Positions 20,370 to 31,124 of a stretch of 64,000 nucleotides of DNA are shown one piece after another. The DNA comes from Aporrectodea caliginosa (Eukaryota > Annelida > Clitellata > Crassiclitellata > Lumbricidae). Where the stretch lies: NCBI GenBank assembly GCA_020284085.1, contig JACEVL010000151.1, positions 357,001 through 421,000 of the forward strand, in the 5' to 3' direction. Below the pieces are notes generated by a model. That model was given only the letters and a program-made list of their open reading frames with translations. It ran no database searches and had not been told where the DNA came from. Position numbers and translations under genes: made by a program. The first letter of the stretch is position 1. Each line of letters begins with the position of its first letter.

Positions 20370-20520
20370 ACCTTCCCTTTACGATTCGATCTGTGATCCT
20401 AACTGGGGGTATTTCGGCCTCTTCTCGTTGTCTTAAGACGTTTCTTTTTCGCAGAGTTCTTCGCACTGGGAGCGCTTCTGATTGGGTATTACTGTGAGAA
20501 GCGCTTTATAAATAAGTGCA
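20370..20520 (+). mobile_element. L2-like LINE 3' end
   Basis: Non-coding terminal piece with GGGAGCGCTTCTGATTGGG and GAAGCGCTTTATAAATAAG, the format of the other L2-like 3' ends here. An R4 trace (GAATTGATCGGGTGAG) precedes it. Confidence 0.5.
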
Positions 20521-20574
20521 AGCGCCGTTTACGTCGGCGACACAATGCATCATAAGCTCTGAGTATGTCGTTTT

Positions 20575-22385
20575 TATTTAGAACAAGGTTTAACGTCGTC
20601 ATATGACATCAAAGGCCGTTGACGACAATTTAAAACATATACAGTGCAGTGAAATGAATTCATAGCATCCAAAAGACACTATTTAAGACTGTCCAAACAT
20701 AACCTTAACATGTCATAGTGTTCATTGTTTAACGACATAAATAAAAATTACAATTCATAAATATACAGTTTGATACATGCAATTTGGTATCTGATGTAAA
20801 TTCAACAATATTTAGCAGCAATTGTCGTATACAAGAAATTTTTCTTAAAATTAATTCTTGAACACCATTCCTAATGCACATTTACTTCTTAATCTATTTA
20901 TTTCAATAACATTTATTTTACAAAAATTTAAAAGACACAAAAGTTTAACATGAAGTCCACTTTTGAATTTCTAAGAAGTTATCAATCAATAAAATCAAGC
21001 ATTATTAAAGAAATATATTCAAACAGTGAATATGACAATTCTTTATCATTTATTATGCTACTGCGTTGATAATAAAAGAGAACCAAAACTTCATCCGAGA
21101 TTCTCAATCTATTACATTTAATGTTATTAATACAGCTTAATTGATATTTTTGTCAAACATGCAAGTAAGATATGAAGTTTGTAATATTTTGGTGCATTTT
21201 ACAGAATTATTTAATAATTTCAATCACACAATATTATCATAATAATATTATATGCAAATAGTTAGAATAGAACTCTAACATATCCACAGCATGTATAAAC
21301 ATGCATCATAACACATCCAACAAGAGTCTACAAACGATCAAAACCATAGAACAAAGATCATAAGAAAATATTAATTATGATTATGGCATCTGATGCTATC
21401 AAACATACTTAGCATCAGTTTTGACACATAAGTGTAAAAGTAAAATCGTTTTTTATTACAGATTTCAACATATTTGACAACTTTGTTCTGAAATGAGATT
21501 CATAATCTCCTTTGTCTAAAATTGTTAAATCTTTAAGGACAATTTATAATGTTATCAACCGAGTATGAGATTCTTGACACATATAATCAATGAGAAGATT
21601 TAACAATATTATAGAAAGAGTAACACACAATAAAAAATAAAACAAGACTTCCTAACCTGTACACTAATGTACATTTAATTAACTGATTTCATACACAAAT
21701 GAAACTCTTGCAAGAGCTTACAAACGATAACATTTACACAACTTTTCCTTTATAAATAAGACTTATAAGCCTATAAACCTCACTTTGTATGCAACCTACA
21801 TCAAGTAAATTCTTAGTATTAAAATCTACTTTATATAAGACACATACATCTCTTAATATGTTAGAAATATTTTCTTTTCTACAAGTTAATAATAAATGGT
21901 TTATGTTTTCTGGAACTTTACATATAGTACAAAGACCACTTTCAAGCTTCTTCATAAGAAGAAGTCTTTCATTTAGATTTACTTTTCCTAATCTTAATCT
22001 TGAAATCTGAACCTCCTTCTTTCTATTAAAGTCAACAAATTTGAAGTTTGTGTCCACTATAGGACATAATTATATATTAGGATCACTATCATATTTCTTC
22101 TGCCATTCGTTAACTACATGCAATTTTATAATTGAAAAGACTTCTTGCAATTCTAGATAACTTGTTGAATTAATAATGGGCAAACTGAGTGATTGTTTTG
22201 CTAAAGCATCAACTTTTTCATTACCTAATATATTTACATGACTAGGTATCCAAATCAAATGTACTTTGCTTATCTTAATTTTATTAAATGTTCTTAATGT
22301 TTCTTGTAAAAGGTTTGGTCTGGAGCTTGACAAGGAATTTCTAAAAGACATGAGAACACTTAAGGAGTCAGAAAAAATTGCAATT
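20575..22385 (-). mobile_element. I-like LINE, 5'-truncated copy 1, with RNase H domain
   Basis: Bounded by a 14 bp target duplication, GAGTATGTCGTTTT, at 20561-20574 and 22386-22399. On the minus strand it encodes part of an RNase H fold: IFSDSLSVLMSF (third catalytic Asp) and LIWIPSHVNILGNEKVDALA (final motif), 22070-22423. This is followed, after a frame break, by a C-terminal CX2C..HX4C knuckle (LCTICK, NHLLLTC; 21734-22057). A long A/T-rich 3' UTR of about 1.1 kb ends in GTCAACGGCCTTTGATGTCA and CGTTAAACCTTGTTC. RNase H plus a C-terminal zinc knuckle fits the I/Jockey group; the I clade is most likely. Copy 2 is at 31125-35390. Confidence 0.9.
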
Positions 22386-22460
22386 GAGTATGTCGTTTTC
22401 CTGCCGGCGAAAATATATTGCATATGAAGGAACTGTTTTAAAGGTGTCTAAGCAGAGCAT

Positions 22461-22730
22461 AAAGGTTTTCTTGGCATGATAACAGGGGTGGTTTGCCATT
22501 GCCTTCCCCTGGTTTTGCCTGCCGTGCCCGTTCGTTCTCCTACCCAATTAAGGGAGGGTACTAACAGTCTGCACCTTATGAAGGTGGGCACGGAGGACTT
22601 TGGTTCATCAGCCCAGGTCGGTTCCGAATCTACGTTCATCGAATACGTCGATCGGATTTCCTCCCTGTGTTACTCTAAGCAAGCTAGGCAAGCCCAGAGT
22701 GACTGATGAGCCTTTGCAGACTCTAAGGTG
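22461..22730. mobile_element. 270 bp GC-rich insertion with 11 bp target duplication
   Basis: AAGCAGAGCAT occurs on both sides (22450-22460 and 22731-22741) and splits an R4-associated repeat that is continuous elsewhere. The insert is much richer in GC than its surroundings, starts AAAGGTTTTCTTGGCATG and contains GGTGGTTTGCCATTGCCTTC. The 76-aa frame 22476-22706 ends in SD and has no domain I know. An 11 bp duplication suggests target-primed retroposition (a SINE or processed RNA copy), but there are no A/B boxes or poly(A), so the parent is unknown. Confidence 0.65.
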
Positions 22731-22849
22731 AAGCAGAGCATTGCATTTTCCAATGTGCCATTCTATTATTGGATATCTGTTCTATTACCAAGCGATTATG
22801 TAGTAAATATACACGTTTTCTATAACGACCGTATGGCCTGGACCCTGTT

Positions 22850-22980
22850 TATTTTTCAATGAATTGATCGGGTGAGGTCCTTTACCACCGATGCCCTTTT
22901 GAATGGGTGCGATGCTATTTAAGGTCCTCGTGTAAGGACCGTGCGATAGCAGAGTTTACTAGCCCGATATTAAATCTCCT
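22850..22980 (+). repeat. R4 dispersed repeat
   Basis: Contains CAATGAATTGATCGGGTGAG, GTCCTTTACCACCGATGCCC, TTTGAATGGGTGCGATG and TTTAAGGTCCTCGTG. The upstream partner block (TTTTAAAGGTGTCTAAGCAG, TTCTATTACCAAGCGATTAT) lies around the 22461 insertion. Confidence 0.6.
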
Positions 22981-23155
22981 AATTTATACACCATCACCGC
23001 CAGAGGCGCATTGGACGTAAACTCTAAGTATCTAAATAGCTACGCTAAAGTTAACTCTTTCATCGCGGGGCCAAGAAGTGTTGTTGACTATCACCACCAC
23101 ATTTTTAAAGTGGTAGTGACTGGACATCACCGTCACAATAGAAAGTTATGCTAAG

Positions 23156-23240
23156 TAAGTAAGTAAGTAAGTATATTCTTTATTAACCAATTGCTAATCG
23201 CAGTTTGGTGTACAGACATCTTATAAACACAGTTAAAAAG
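23156..23240 (-). mobile_element. LINE 3' end with (GTAA)n, reverse of the (TTAC)n family
   Basis: (TAAG)n followed by TATTCTTTATTAACCAATTG and GCAGTTTGGTGTACA. This is the reverse complement of the 3' end at 62330-62402, so it is a minus-strand 3' terminus of that LINE. Confidence 0.75.
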
Positions 23241-23349
23241 TATAAAGTATCCTGACAATAAACGTTTTTCGCATTAAGTAAGTTAGTGACAATATCCGTT
23301 AATAAACCAGCTGCCAACTGCACCTTGGTGCACAATCATTAGGCTATAT

Positions 23350-24140
23350 GGCTTGGTGGCCGTCTTCAGCTCAATAAGATTGATACTGATTCCCTTCATT
23401 TCAGATTTCCTCACATCCACTTCTCCTCTTCTGTTCATGACCTGGGAATTGTCGTGGATCCTTCCCTTTCTTTTACTGACCAGGTCAACTTGGTTTCCAG
23501 ATCTTGCTTCTACCATCTGCGACAACTACGCTCCATTCGCAGCTCTCTTTCACTGCATGCCATTACTACTCTGATTCACGCCTTGATCTGCACTCGGGTT
23601 GACTTTGGGAACGCTGCATACATTGGACTCTCCGCCTCTAATACTCACAAACTCCAGTCTATTCTTAATGCAGCAGCTCGGCTTATAGGCGGCATTCCAA
23701 AGTTTTCCCATATCTCAGGCTATATTCGGGATACCCTTCACTGGCTCCCTACCCAACAGCGGGTACAGTTCAAAATCCTTTCCCTCATGCGTAACTGCCT
23801 TGTTGGGGTGGCCCCATCCTATCTGAGGTCTTTTTGCACCTTTGTCTCCTCCTTACCTGCGAGGGCCTCTTTGCGACCTTCGACCAATGGCCATATGGAT
23901 GTCCCTCGCATGCGCTCTGCTACGGCCCACTCTAGGTGCTTTGCCCGTGTTGGTCCATCAGCTTGGAACTCTCTTCCCCAGTCTCTTCGCCTTGAGTTAC
24001 TAGCCCTCTCACCTCCCAGTTCCGAAGACGCCTAAGACTTTCTTGTACCCTGACGCAGGCACTGCAGCAGGTCGAGAGCGCTGCCGATTTTTGAGCAGCT
24101 CTATATAAATGTTCGATTACAATTACAATTACAGTCCCGC
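23350..24140 (+). pseudogene. L2-like LINE C-terminal fragment (family L2-D)
   Basis: The main frame 23454-24035 (193 aa) encodes FTDQVNLVSRSCFYHLRQLR, ICTRVDFGNAAYIGL, LQSILNAAARLIGGIPKFSH, DTLHWLPTQQRVQFKI and VGPSAWNSLPQSLRLE. Upstream, 23353-23460 continues the fold in another frame (HDLGIVVDPSLSF after one frameshift). The terminal non-coding part has AGCTCTATATAAATGTTCG and an (ATTACA)n tail near 24117-24134. The palm is lost through 5' truncation. Confidence 0.85.
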
Positions 24141-24199
24141 ATATATCTAAGAAGTCAGCTAATGTTGATCAGACCTTATATATATAATTTTACGCATCA

Positions 24200-24450
24200 A
24201 ATTATCTGCGGGAGGAATTATACGGTCATGAGCCCGGGGCGGAGGGAATACTTAGAAGTTTTAATTGGGGGAAGCTATTCATGTAACACATGCCTATTAT
24301 CCACCAGGATCGATGAAAAAGGCGGGAATCAGCCTTTATGCATAGTTGCTCAAAAGACAGGGAATCTCCAGGAAGATAGTGATAGCGGATCAACTGACGC
24401 ATCAAGACTTCAAACCTGTCTTTGTCACGCTGTCCCATGAATCCCCACCA
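24200..24450 (-). pseudogene. LINE fragment of the (TTAC)n-tailed family
   Basis: The minus-strand frame 24226-24438 encodes DRFEVLMRQLIRYHYLPGDS, LSFEQLCIKADSRLFHR. It aligns with RLQSAMRRLIRLRYLPEDS, PSFEHLCNTANSRLF in the 61.9 kb copy. It is short and decayed. Confidence 0.7.
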
Positions 24451-24927
24451 GGCTCGTTATCCCGATTCCTCCTCTTCCTTTTACCTCCCTCGCCGCTTAA
24501 ATTCTGACAACCCCTCTGACTCGACGCAGTGCTCGTGAATAAGCTGGTGCCCTGCTCTCAGCTAATTTCAAGTGGCGCTGTAGAAATGTGAAGTTTACGA
24601 TTGCAACTTTTTGTAAGGAGGATAATAACCTTGCTGAATAAATAAGGTATTGGATGAATGAATGCATGAATTAATGCATTCGCAGATGAATTAATGAATG
24701 GATTCAATAAAGATGCTTAAAGCATAATGCACATTAAATGTATGCACTAACAGAAATACAAAACAGTGTTATTTACTGTAGGAAGAAGTGCAGTCCTCTA
24801 CGCTAGCCCTGTGGCAACCATGGGTATGAAGTGTTAGCGACTTCATTTTCTTAGCCTCGGCATATGAAGGCAGATGTGGATGTATGCATGCCTGGCTGTA
24901 TAACTGACTGGCACAATGACTGGCTTA

Positions 24928-25090
24928 ATGACGGGCCGAGTGGGTTGGTGTCCGCTCTCCGCGCCGGCGCCCCGGGTTCGCTTCCCGGTCGGTCGGTTTA
25001 TCAGAGATTAATTTCTCGGATCTTTACTGCGGGTGGCTCGGTCGCAATATAAACGTGGAGTACAATACAACACAATACAACACAACACAA
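24928..25090 (+). mobile_element. tRNA-derived SINE-B (copy 3)
   Basis: A box near GGCCGAGTGGGTTGG, B box CCGGGTTCGCTTCCCGGTC, body to GCAATATAAACGTGGAGTAC, then (ACAAC)n and ATATACTGG leading straight into SINE-A, as at 4219-4390. Confidence 0.85.
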
Positions 25091-25096
25091 TATACT

Positions 25097-25332
25097 GGGG
25101 CGCGGTGGTGTAGGGGTATGTTCGGTGCCTTGCAGCGGAGGGCTGCGGGTTCGAATCCACCTCAAAAGCCGCCGCGTAGGGACCCTGGGCAAGTCCTTCA
25201 CTCGCAATTGCTCATGCGCTTCGGCGTGAAACTCCGATTCAGCGTCCGCGCTGTAGTCGGGAGCGCCTCTGAATCCCGAAGGGGCGCTATAACAAGTGTT
25301 CAATTACAATTACAATTACAATTACAATTACA
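25097..25332 (+). mobile_element. tRNA-derived SINE-A (copy 3)
   Basis: A box TGGTGTAGGGGTATG, B box GGGTTCGAATCCACC, body GGACCCTGGGCAAGTCC, end GGGGCGCTATAACAAGTGTT and an (AATTAC)n tail (25300-25337). Confidence 0.9.
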
Positions 25333-26159
25333 ATTATCAGCTACCGCAACGTCAAGTTTTGTGTAACACAAAAACCTGTATAATGAGTCAATTCATACCT
25401 GCGTTTGTGATTGAGGCCACTTCAAAGAATCCCGCCAGTCGATATTCCTTCACCGTTGAAGTGATGGAGAGGTAGTCTATGGGGAGCCCTGCTGGAAGAT
25501 AATAAGGGCAATTCGTCGCAGGGGTCGTGAATTTACAATCCGTAATTAGACCTTAGCCTGCGTTGCAAACGGAGGGTTAACCAAACTCGCATTAAGTGTG
25601 AAGGAATGAAGAGTTAAATGGGGCATACGGGAACGACACTTTTGACCATTATCCACCTCTCAAGAGGATAACAAGTCACCCCTAGCCGTGGTTGGTTACA
25701 TAACCTGTGACGAATTACGGTAAGTTAAGGAAGAGTCGACGTTAATTACGTTCGTAACAACGAAAAGTTGTAAAATATTGATTAAAAGTAATAGTTAGGC
25801 GGCTCTGTTTACACACCTTAAGTTTCGCATTTTGTACTCTATATAGTAATGGTGAAACCAATGATAAAAGATCATGAGAGTTAATAATATTATTGGCCGA
25901 AAATGTGGAATATATGGCGTCGCTTAAAAACTATTTAAAGGTATCTTAGTGGACACTGGTTAACTCATAGTTATTCTATTATTCAGCGTTTAGCGACATC
26001 TTGTGGATAATATTTATCGGGGCTTAGGCCATTTTAGGACTCTCCATTTGATTCTAATATCTTCGTTGTAACATATTGCATCTTTCAAACCCCTCTTTGT
26101 TCGGTTTCAATAAAGAGTGTGGTCATGGTTCGTTATTGTTATATTGCAGTTGATCTTGG

Positions 26160-26480
26160 TTGGTTTGTTGCTGTTTAACGACATTGTGACATAACAAAGA
26201 TATACATCGTTTGCCACAAACACTGAGGACACTGTTAAGATGACTTCCATACAACAATCGACGAAATGATGAAATGCTACAAATATATCGCAGTTGAAAA
26301 CGTAGAATTCTTTCCCTGGGAAGACGTTTATCCTTGGAACTGACAGAATAGTCTTTATCCCTTACGAAACGCCAACGTTATGTCGACGTCAACGGTCATG
26401 GCAGCCGTTAGATGTCGCCAATCATTGAAATCTACTAACAATGTGTGATCTGCTTAGACACCTTTAAGTAGCTTTTCACT
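26160..26480 (+). repeat. R1 partial and R3 copy
   Basis: R1 start GCTGTTTAACGACATTGTGA at 26170-26220. R3 at 26285-26400 with GGAAGACGTTTATCCTTGGA, ACTGACAGAATAG and ACGAAACGCCAACGTTATGT, then R2-like GTCGACGTCAACGGTCATGG. Confidence 0.6.
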
Positions 26481-27315
26481 TTGGCTATATATTCAAATTT
26501 CCATTCAACCATCAACCTAGTAGCATTCAATCAGGGACCGTGACTCCGTCCGTGAGACCTGTTCAGAAATAAATGCTGTCAACGTAAGCGACCTTAAGAC
26601 CTTAAACTCTGGATCCATCCAAGCAGCAACTGATTACTTTACTGAAGTGTTAAGTAATATCTGATGCAAGGTCTTGGTCAAATTGGTCAACGCCCATGAG
26701 AGCTCTAAGATGTCATCAAACCTTTGGAATAAGAGCGATTGCTTTGAAAACATGAGCGTACAAGTAAAAAAACTAACTGAATATTTACAGATTTGACTAA
26801 GATATACAACTATATACAACAATAAATTGAAAATATCTATTTACCAAATTTGAACTTTAATTATCAGACTAATTAGCCTTTAGAAATATATCTATTGTTA
26901 AAAGTTTTTAAAAGGTTATAATAGAAGTTTGAATTTATCTAATTGACATTTATTTTTTAATATCTTAAAGATATTTGCTACCTTACGTTCAGGTAGGAAG
27001 TGATGAATAGTCTTTCTGACCTCAAGTTATAGGCTACTGTGTTTCCATCCTTTTAATCTATTCTATTGGTTTGTGATGGATGGATCCACAGTTTAACGGC
27101 AGCTTATGACAACATAGGCCGTTGCCGCCGACAAAGATTAGTTTTTGGCATATTACAGCTCACTTAAAAATTTTGGTTTGTGATTATTTAGGATTCTGTG
27201 ATCAATATTTATATAAGATCATTTACTAGAATTTTAAAGGTGTCTAACTAGGGCGCTATAGCCTTTCGGCTACCGTCATCCAAACGTATATAACATTCTA
27301 AACTCTAAAGGTTTA
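26481..27315. other. no gene; R2 remnants
   Basis: R2 traces at 26575-26630, 26690-26730 and 27070-27140 (minus: CAGTTTAACGGCAGCTTATG). The A/T-rich 26780-26990 resembles 16380-16600. Nothing coding. Confidence 0.4.
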
Positions 27316-28009
27316 CTATGTGGTGAGGGATCTTGGGGTGCTTCTTGATGGTGGGCTTACTATGGCTAATCATGTGACACATATTTCAAGGACAAGTTAC
27401 TACGAGCTCAGACAGATCCGAGTTATACGGAGGACGCTATCGCTGAACGCCGCGGCTGTGCTAATACACTCTTTTGTTCTCACACGTCTTGACTACTGTA
27501 ATGGAGTCCTCCTGGGCCTCCATGAGTTCCGCATTCGTCAACTTCAGCTCGTTCAGAATGCAGCAGCCAGACTTCTGGCTGACCTGCCGAAATATTCACA
27601 CATATCCGACTACATGCGGCGTGAGCTACACTGGCTTCCAGTTGCTGATCGTGTTAATTTCAAGATCGCTACGGTGGTTTGGAAGGCTACGACTGGCACT
27701 GCTCCGGACTACATTGCTGAACTGTGCCTTCCAGTAGGCACTCAAACTGGTCGGCGGGCTCTCCGGTCTGCCTCGCGAAATGATTTGATTGTACCTTCGT
27801 TTCGAACCACCACACGTGCTCGTCGGGACTTCTCGATTGCGGCGCCACGGATCTGGAATACTCTTCCGCCATCTGTGCGTGCCACTAATGCTGCATGTGG
27901 TTACATGGTTTTCTCTCGACTCTTAAAGACGCACTTTTTCAGCTGTTTGATGGCCACGTGTTGAGCGCTTCTGTGAGACTCTTAAGTGGCGCTATATAAA
28001 TGTCTTGTT
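27316..28009 (+). pseudogene. L2-like LINE C-terminal fragment (L2-A copy 2, probable source)
   Basis: An open frame of 214 residues (27320-27964) starts inside VRDLGVLLDGGLTMANHV and continues through RLDYCNGVLLGLHEF, LQLVQNAAARLLADLPK, RRELHWLPVADRVNFKI and IWNTLPPSVR. It reaches about 125 bp further 5' than the copy at 947 and is truncated at about 27316, upstream of which the sequence is unrelated. The 3' end is GGCGCTATATAAATG plus (TTACA)n. With its downstream 1.7 kb it is the likely parent of 947-3250. Confidence 0.85.
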
Positions 28010-28068
28010 ACATTACATTACATTACATTACATTACATTACATTACATTACATTACATTACATTACAT
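28010..28068 (+). repeat. (TTACA)n LINE tail
   Basis: Uninterrupted TTACA pentamers at the L2-A 3' end, slightly longer than in the copy at 1513-1565. Confidence 0.9.
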
Positions 28069-28271
28069 GCCATCCGGAAGACAGACAGATAGAGACAGAG
28101 ACACAGATACAGACACATAAACAGAAACAGAGAGACAGAGAAGAAGAGACAGAGGTCTTATGCAGAGATTTCGTCACACTCTCAATGATAACAACGATGG
28201 TAAATCTGCTTACACACCTCTAAATCGCTATTACACCATGCTATATAATCTGGATTTTGTTTACCTACAAG

Positions 28272-28385
28272 GTAAACTCCGCCACTGTTCGCTTTCTGAC
28301 AGTACAGTCCCAAGCCTGGATAAAGAAGGAGGGCGACGCTAATGGTCATTGTTACCACACAGCTAGTCGTTAAAAAGGAAACACA
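28272..28385 (-). repeat. R1 dispersed repeat
   Basis: Duplicate of 1768-1885, with ACAGTACAGTCCC in place of the ACAGTGCCAGTCCC seen there. Confidence 0.7.
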
Positions 28386-28410
28386 CACACCTACAAGGTG
28401 ATATTCCAAA

Positions 28411-29312
28411 GTGAGGAAAGCAAAGGCAAGTAGATGGAAGAATGCAATGTTTCGCTTAATAACTTGTTTCACTGAAATCCAATCATGGTGTGCATCCATG
28501 CGCCTTAAACTGAATGCCTCCAAGACAGAACTTATCTGGTTTTACCGCAACCCGTTACCTAACTCACAATTATTCCACACTGTACTCAATCTTAGCCCAG
28601 ATTGCTCCATCAAACCAGCTGATGTTGTCCGAGACCTTGGTGTCCTTCTTGATAACTCGCTGTCTATGAAAACTCATATCTCCTCTATAACCAAATCCTG
28701 TTTTTTCCATCTCAGACGCATTCGGCAAGTCAAGAAAAGTCTTAACGAGAAATGTGTTCGTACCCTAGTACAGGCCCTTGTCATTTCTAGAATTGACTAC
28801 TGCAACTCAGTCCTTTGTGGTCTTCCTGCATCTACCTCTTCAACCTCTTACAGCTGTTCTTCATTACGCTGCTAAGCTTATCAAGAACCAAAATCCTCGG
28901 GATCACGTCACACCGACCCTCCGTGAACTACACTGGCTTCCCATACAAGCTCGCATCAATTTCAAAATCTGTCTTCTAATGTACAGAATCTACACAAACT
29001 GTTCTCCTGCATACCTTTCTTCACTTGTTACACCCTGTTCCTCTCTCCAATCCAGACGAAGGCTACGTTCATCGTCTCAAGGTGATTTTGTTGTGACACG
29101 ATCACTCAAAAAACTTGGTAACAGGGCATTTGCCCTAGCCGGCCCGGCTGAATGGAACAAACTCCCTGTCTTTATCCGCAAATCCTCAACTTTATCGATT
29201 TTCAAAACTAACCTTAAAACACATCTGTTTAAGATTTACTATGATTGATTTTTCTGTTACGCGCTTTTGTGCAAGATTCCAATTTTGTTTAGGCGCGCTA
29301 TAAATAACAGTC

Positions 29313-29315
<3 letters not shown>
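28411..29315 (+). pseudogene. L2/CR1-like LINE C-terminal fragment (L2-B copy 2)
   Basis: Frames 28411-28875 and 28778-29248 encode SMRLKLNASKTELIWF, VRDLGVLLDNSLSMKTHI, CFFHLRRIRQVKKSL, ISRIDYCNSVLCGLPAS, LRELHWLPIQARINFKI and AGPAEWNKLPVFIRK. One frameshift near 28840 remains. This copy is more intact than 1909-2810, where the T run and a further base are altered. It ends in a (TAA)n tail at 29316-29366. Confidence 0.85.

Positions 29316-29366
<51 letters not shown>
29316..29366 (+). repeat. (TAA)n LINE tail
   Basis: About seventeen triplets following GGCGCGCTATAAATAACAG. Confidence 0.9.
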
Positions 29367-29375
29367 GAACGCTTC

Positions 29376-29745
29376 ATCAAAATGAACTGAAACTCAATAA
29401 TAAAGTTTAAAGACGTTAACCGGACTCGGACCTCCTTCTGACTACCCTTTGGACACTCTCTCTCTGATTGTACGCTCGTGAATAAGATGGCGCCTCGGTA
29501 CAAAGACACTGGCAAGAAACCACAGAATTGCTTCCCAGGGAAGACGTTTAACATTGGAACTGACAGAATCGCATCTATTCTGTACGAAACGTCAACGCTA
29601 GGTCGGCTTTAATCTACTTATAATGTGCGATCTGCGTAAACACCTTAGAATAGCATCTGGTCCATTTCCAGGTGTCGAAAGCAAAAGAAAGTAGATGGAT
29701 GAAAGTTTCATCAAAATGAACTGTAACTCAAAAATAAAGTTTAAA
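29376..29745 (+). repeat. R3 block, end of the near-identical duplication
   Basis: Matches 2868-3238. Here the sequence continues past AATAAAGTTTAAA into GACGTCAACCGGACTC, whereas the copy at 3238 switches to TTACATTACATT. Confidence 0.75.
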
Positions 29746-29759
29746 GACGTCAACCGGAC

Positions 29760-31124
29760 TCGGACCTCCCTCTGATTACCCTTTAGATAACCCCTCTGAC
29801 TCGACGCAGCGGTCATGAATAGGATATTGGCCGGCGTTTAGCTTTCAAGTGATGCTCTAGAAATTTGTGTTAACGTTTGGCACTATTTGTAAGGAGGATA
29901 CTAACCTTGCTGACTAAATAAGCTATTGGACGAATGAATGCATGAATTAATGGATTCGCAGATGAATGAAAGAATGAATTCAATAATGAAGCGAAAAGTA
30001 GAAATGAATGAATTCATCAATGATGCTTAACAGTATAATGCACTTTAAATGTATGCACTAACCGATATGCAACATAATGTTATTTACTGTATTAAGAAGA
30101 GAAGCCCTGATGAGGCCATGGGTATGAAGTGATAGCGACTTCATTTTCTTCGCCTCGACATATGATGGCGGGTAGCCCATCGTCGCCGTCTCAACTTCCC
30201 ACCGATAATGTAGGCCTACAGTCTGTGCACTCGTTATAACTGAGTTGGCTATGGGGCGCAGTTGAACAGAAATCTCGAACCACAGCAGTCACTTTGAAAT
30301 CCAAACAGTTTTAGGTTTACAGTCCATCAAGATGCAGACATGAGTGTGTTTCATCAAAGCACAAAGCCTTAGTAACATGATTTAAAAGAAGAACAAAAGA
30401 AGAATAGTCCTTCTGACACAGCCATAGGTGTGAGTGTTAGCGACTTCATTTTCTTAGCCTTGGCATTTGAGGGCAGATGTGGATGTATGTATGTCTAGCT
30501 GTATAACTGAATGGCACAATGCATTCATTGCTTAATGGGGGACTCAACCTTCGCTTATGAGCTACCGCATCGACCAGTTTTCTGTAATACAAACACCTGT
30601 ATTATAATGAGTCAATTCATGCCTGCGTTTGTGAAGTGGCCTCCACTTCGAATAGTGCCTCACCAGTCGATCCTCCTTCGCAGTTGAAGTAAAGGAGAGG
30701 ATAACTATGGGGTGCCCTACTGGAAGTTCACAAGGGCAATCCCTCGCAAGGGTCGTAAATTTACGATCCGTATTATTAGACCATCGCCCGCGTGGGGAAC
30801 GGAGAGTTAACCAAACCCGCTCTAAGTGTGAAGTTATGATGGGTCAAATGGGGCATACGGGACCCTTACTACACCGTCTCAAAGGATAACGAGTCACCCT
30901 AGCCGTGGTTGGATGCATAAACTGTGACGAATGACGGTAAGTTACAAGGTAGAGTCGACGTTAATTGCGTTGGTATTGGTAACCACGAAAGTTGTAAAAA
31001 ATTGTTTAAAAGCAATACTTAGGCGGCTCTGCTTACACACCTTAAGTTTCACATTTTGGACTCTACATATAAACGGTGAAACACAGAGACCTATAATATT
31101 TTTTTCCCAAGAGTTAAGTGATTT
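29760..31124 (+). repeat. divergent duplicated block, copy B (left part)
   Basis: Diverged partner of 24480-25890. It contains an internal partial duplication: the motif AGCGACTTCATTTTCTT occurs near 30132 and again near 30436, separated by about 270 bp of unassigned sequence. The I-like LINE is inserted at its right edge, and the block resumes at 35391. Confidence 0.65.

Larger units (their letters stand above)
24480..26160 (+). repeat. divergent duplicated block, copy A
   Basis: Collinear but diverged (I estimate 80-85 percent) with 29760-31124 plus 35391-35690. Shared landmarks include AAGGAGGATAATAACCTTGC, GAATGAATGCATGAATTAAT, GCGACTTCATTTTCTTAGCC, ATAATGAGTCAATTCAT, AAATGGGGCATACGGG and CCGAAAATGTGGAATATAT. 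Copy A carries the SINE-B/SINE-A pair; copy B carries the I-like LINE nest. A third fragment is at 47214-47410. No coding potential. Confidence 0.7.

Noticed and set aside
22476..22706. 76-aa frame in a GC-rich stretch as a possible small host gene
   Set aside because: It lies wholly within an insertion flanked by an 11 bp duplication and shows no domain or codon signal; treated as a retroposed insert.
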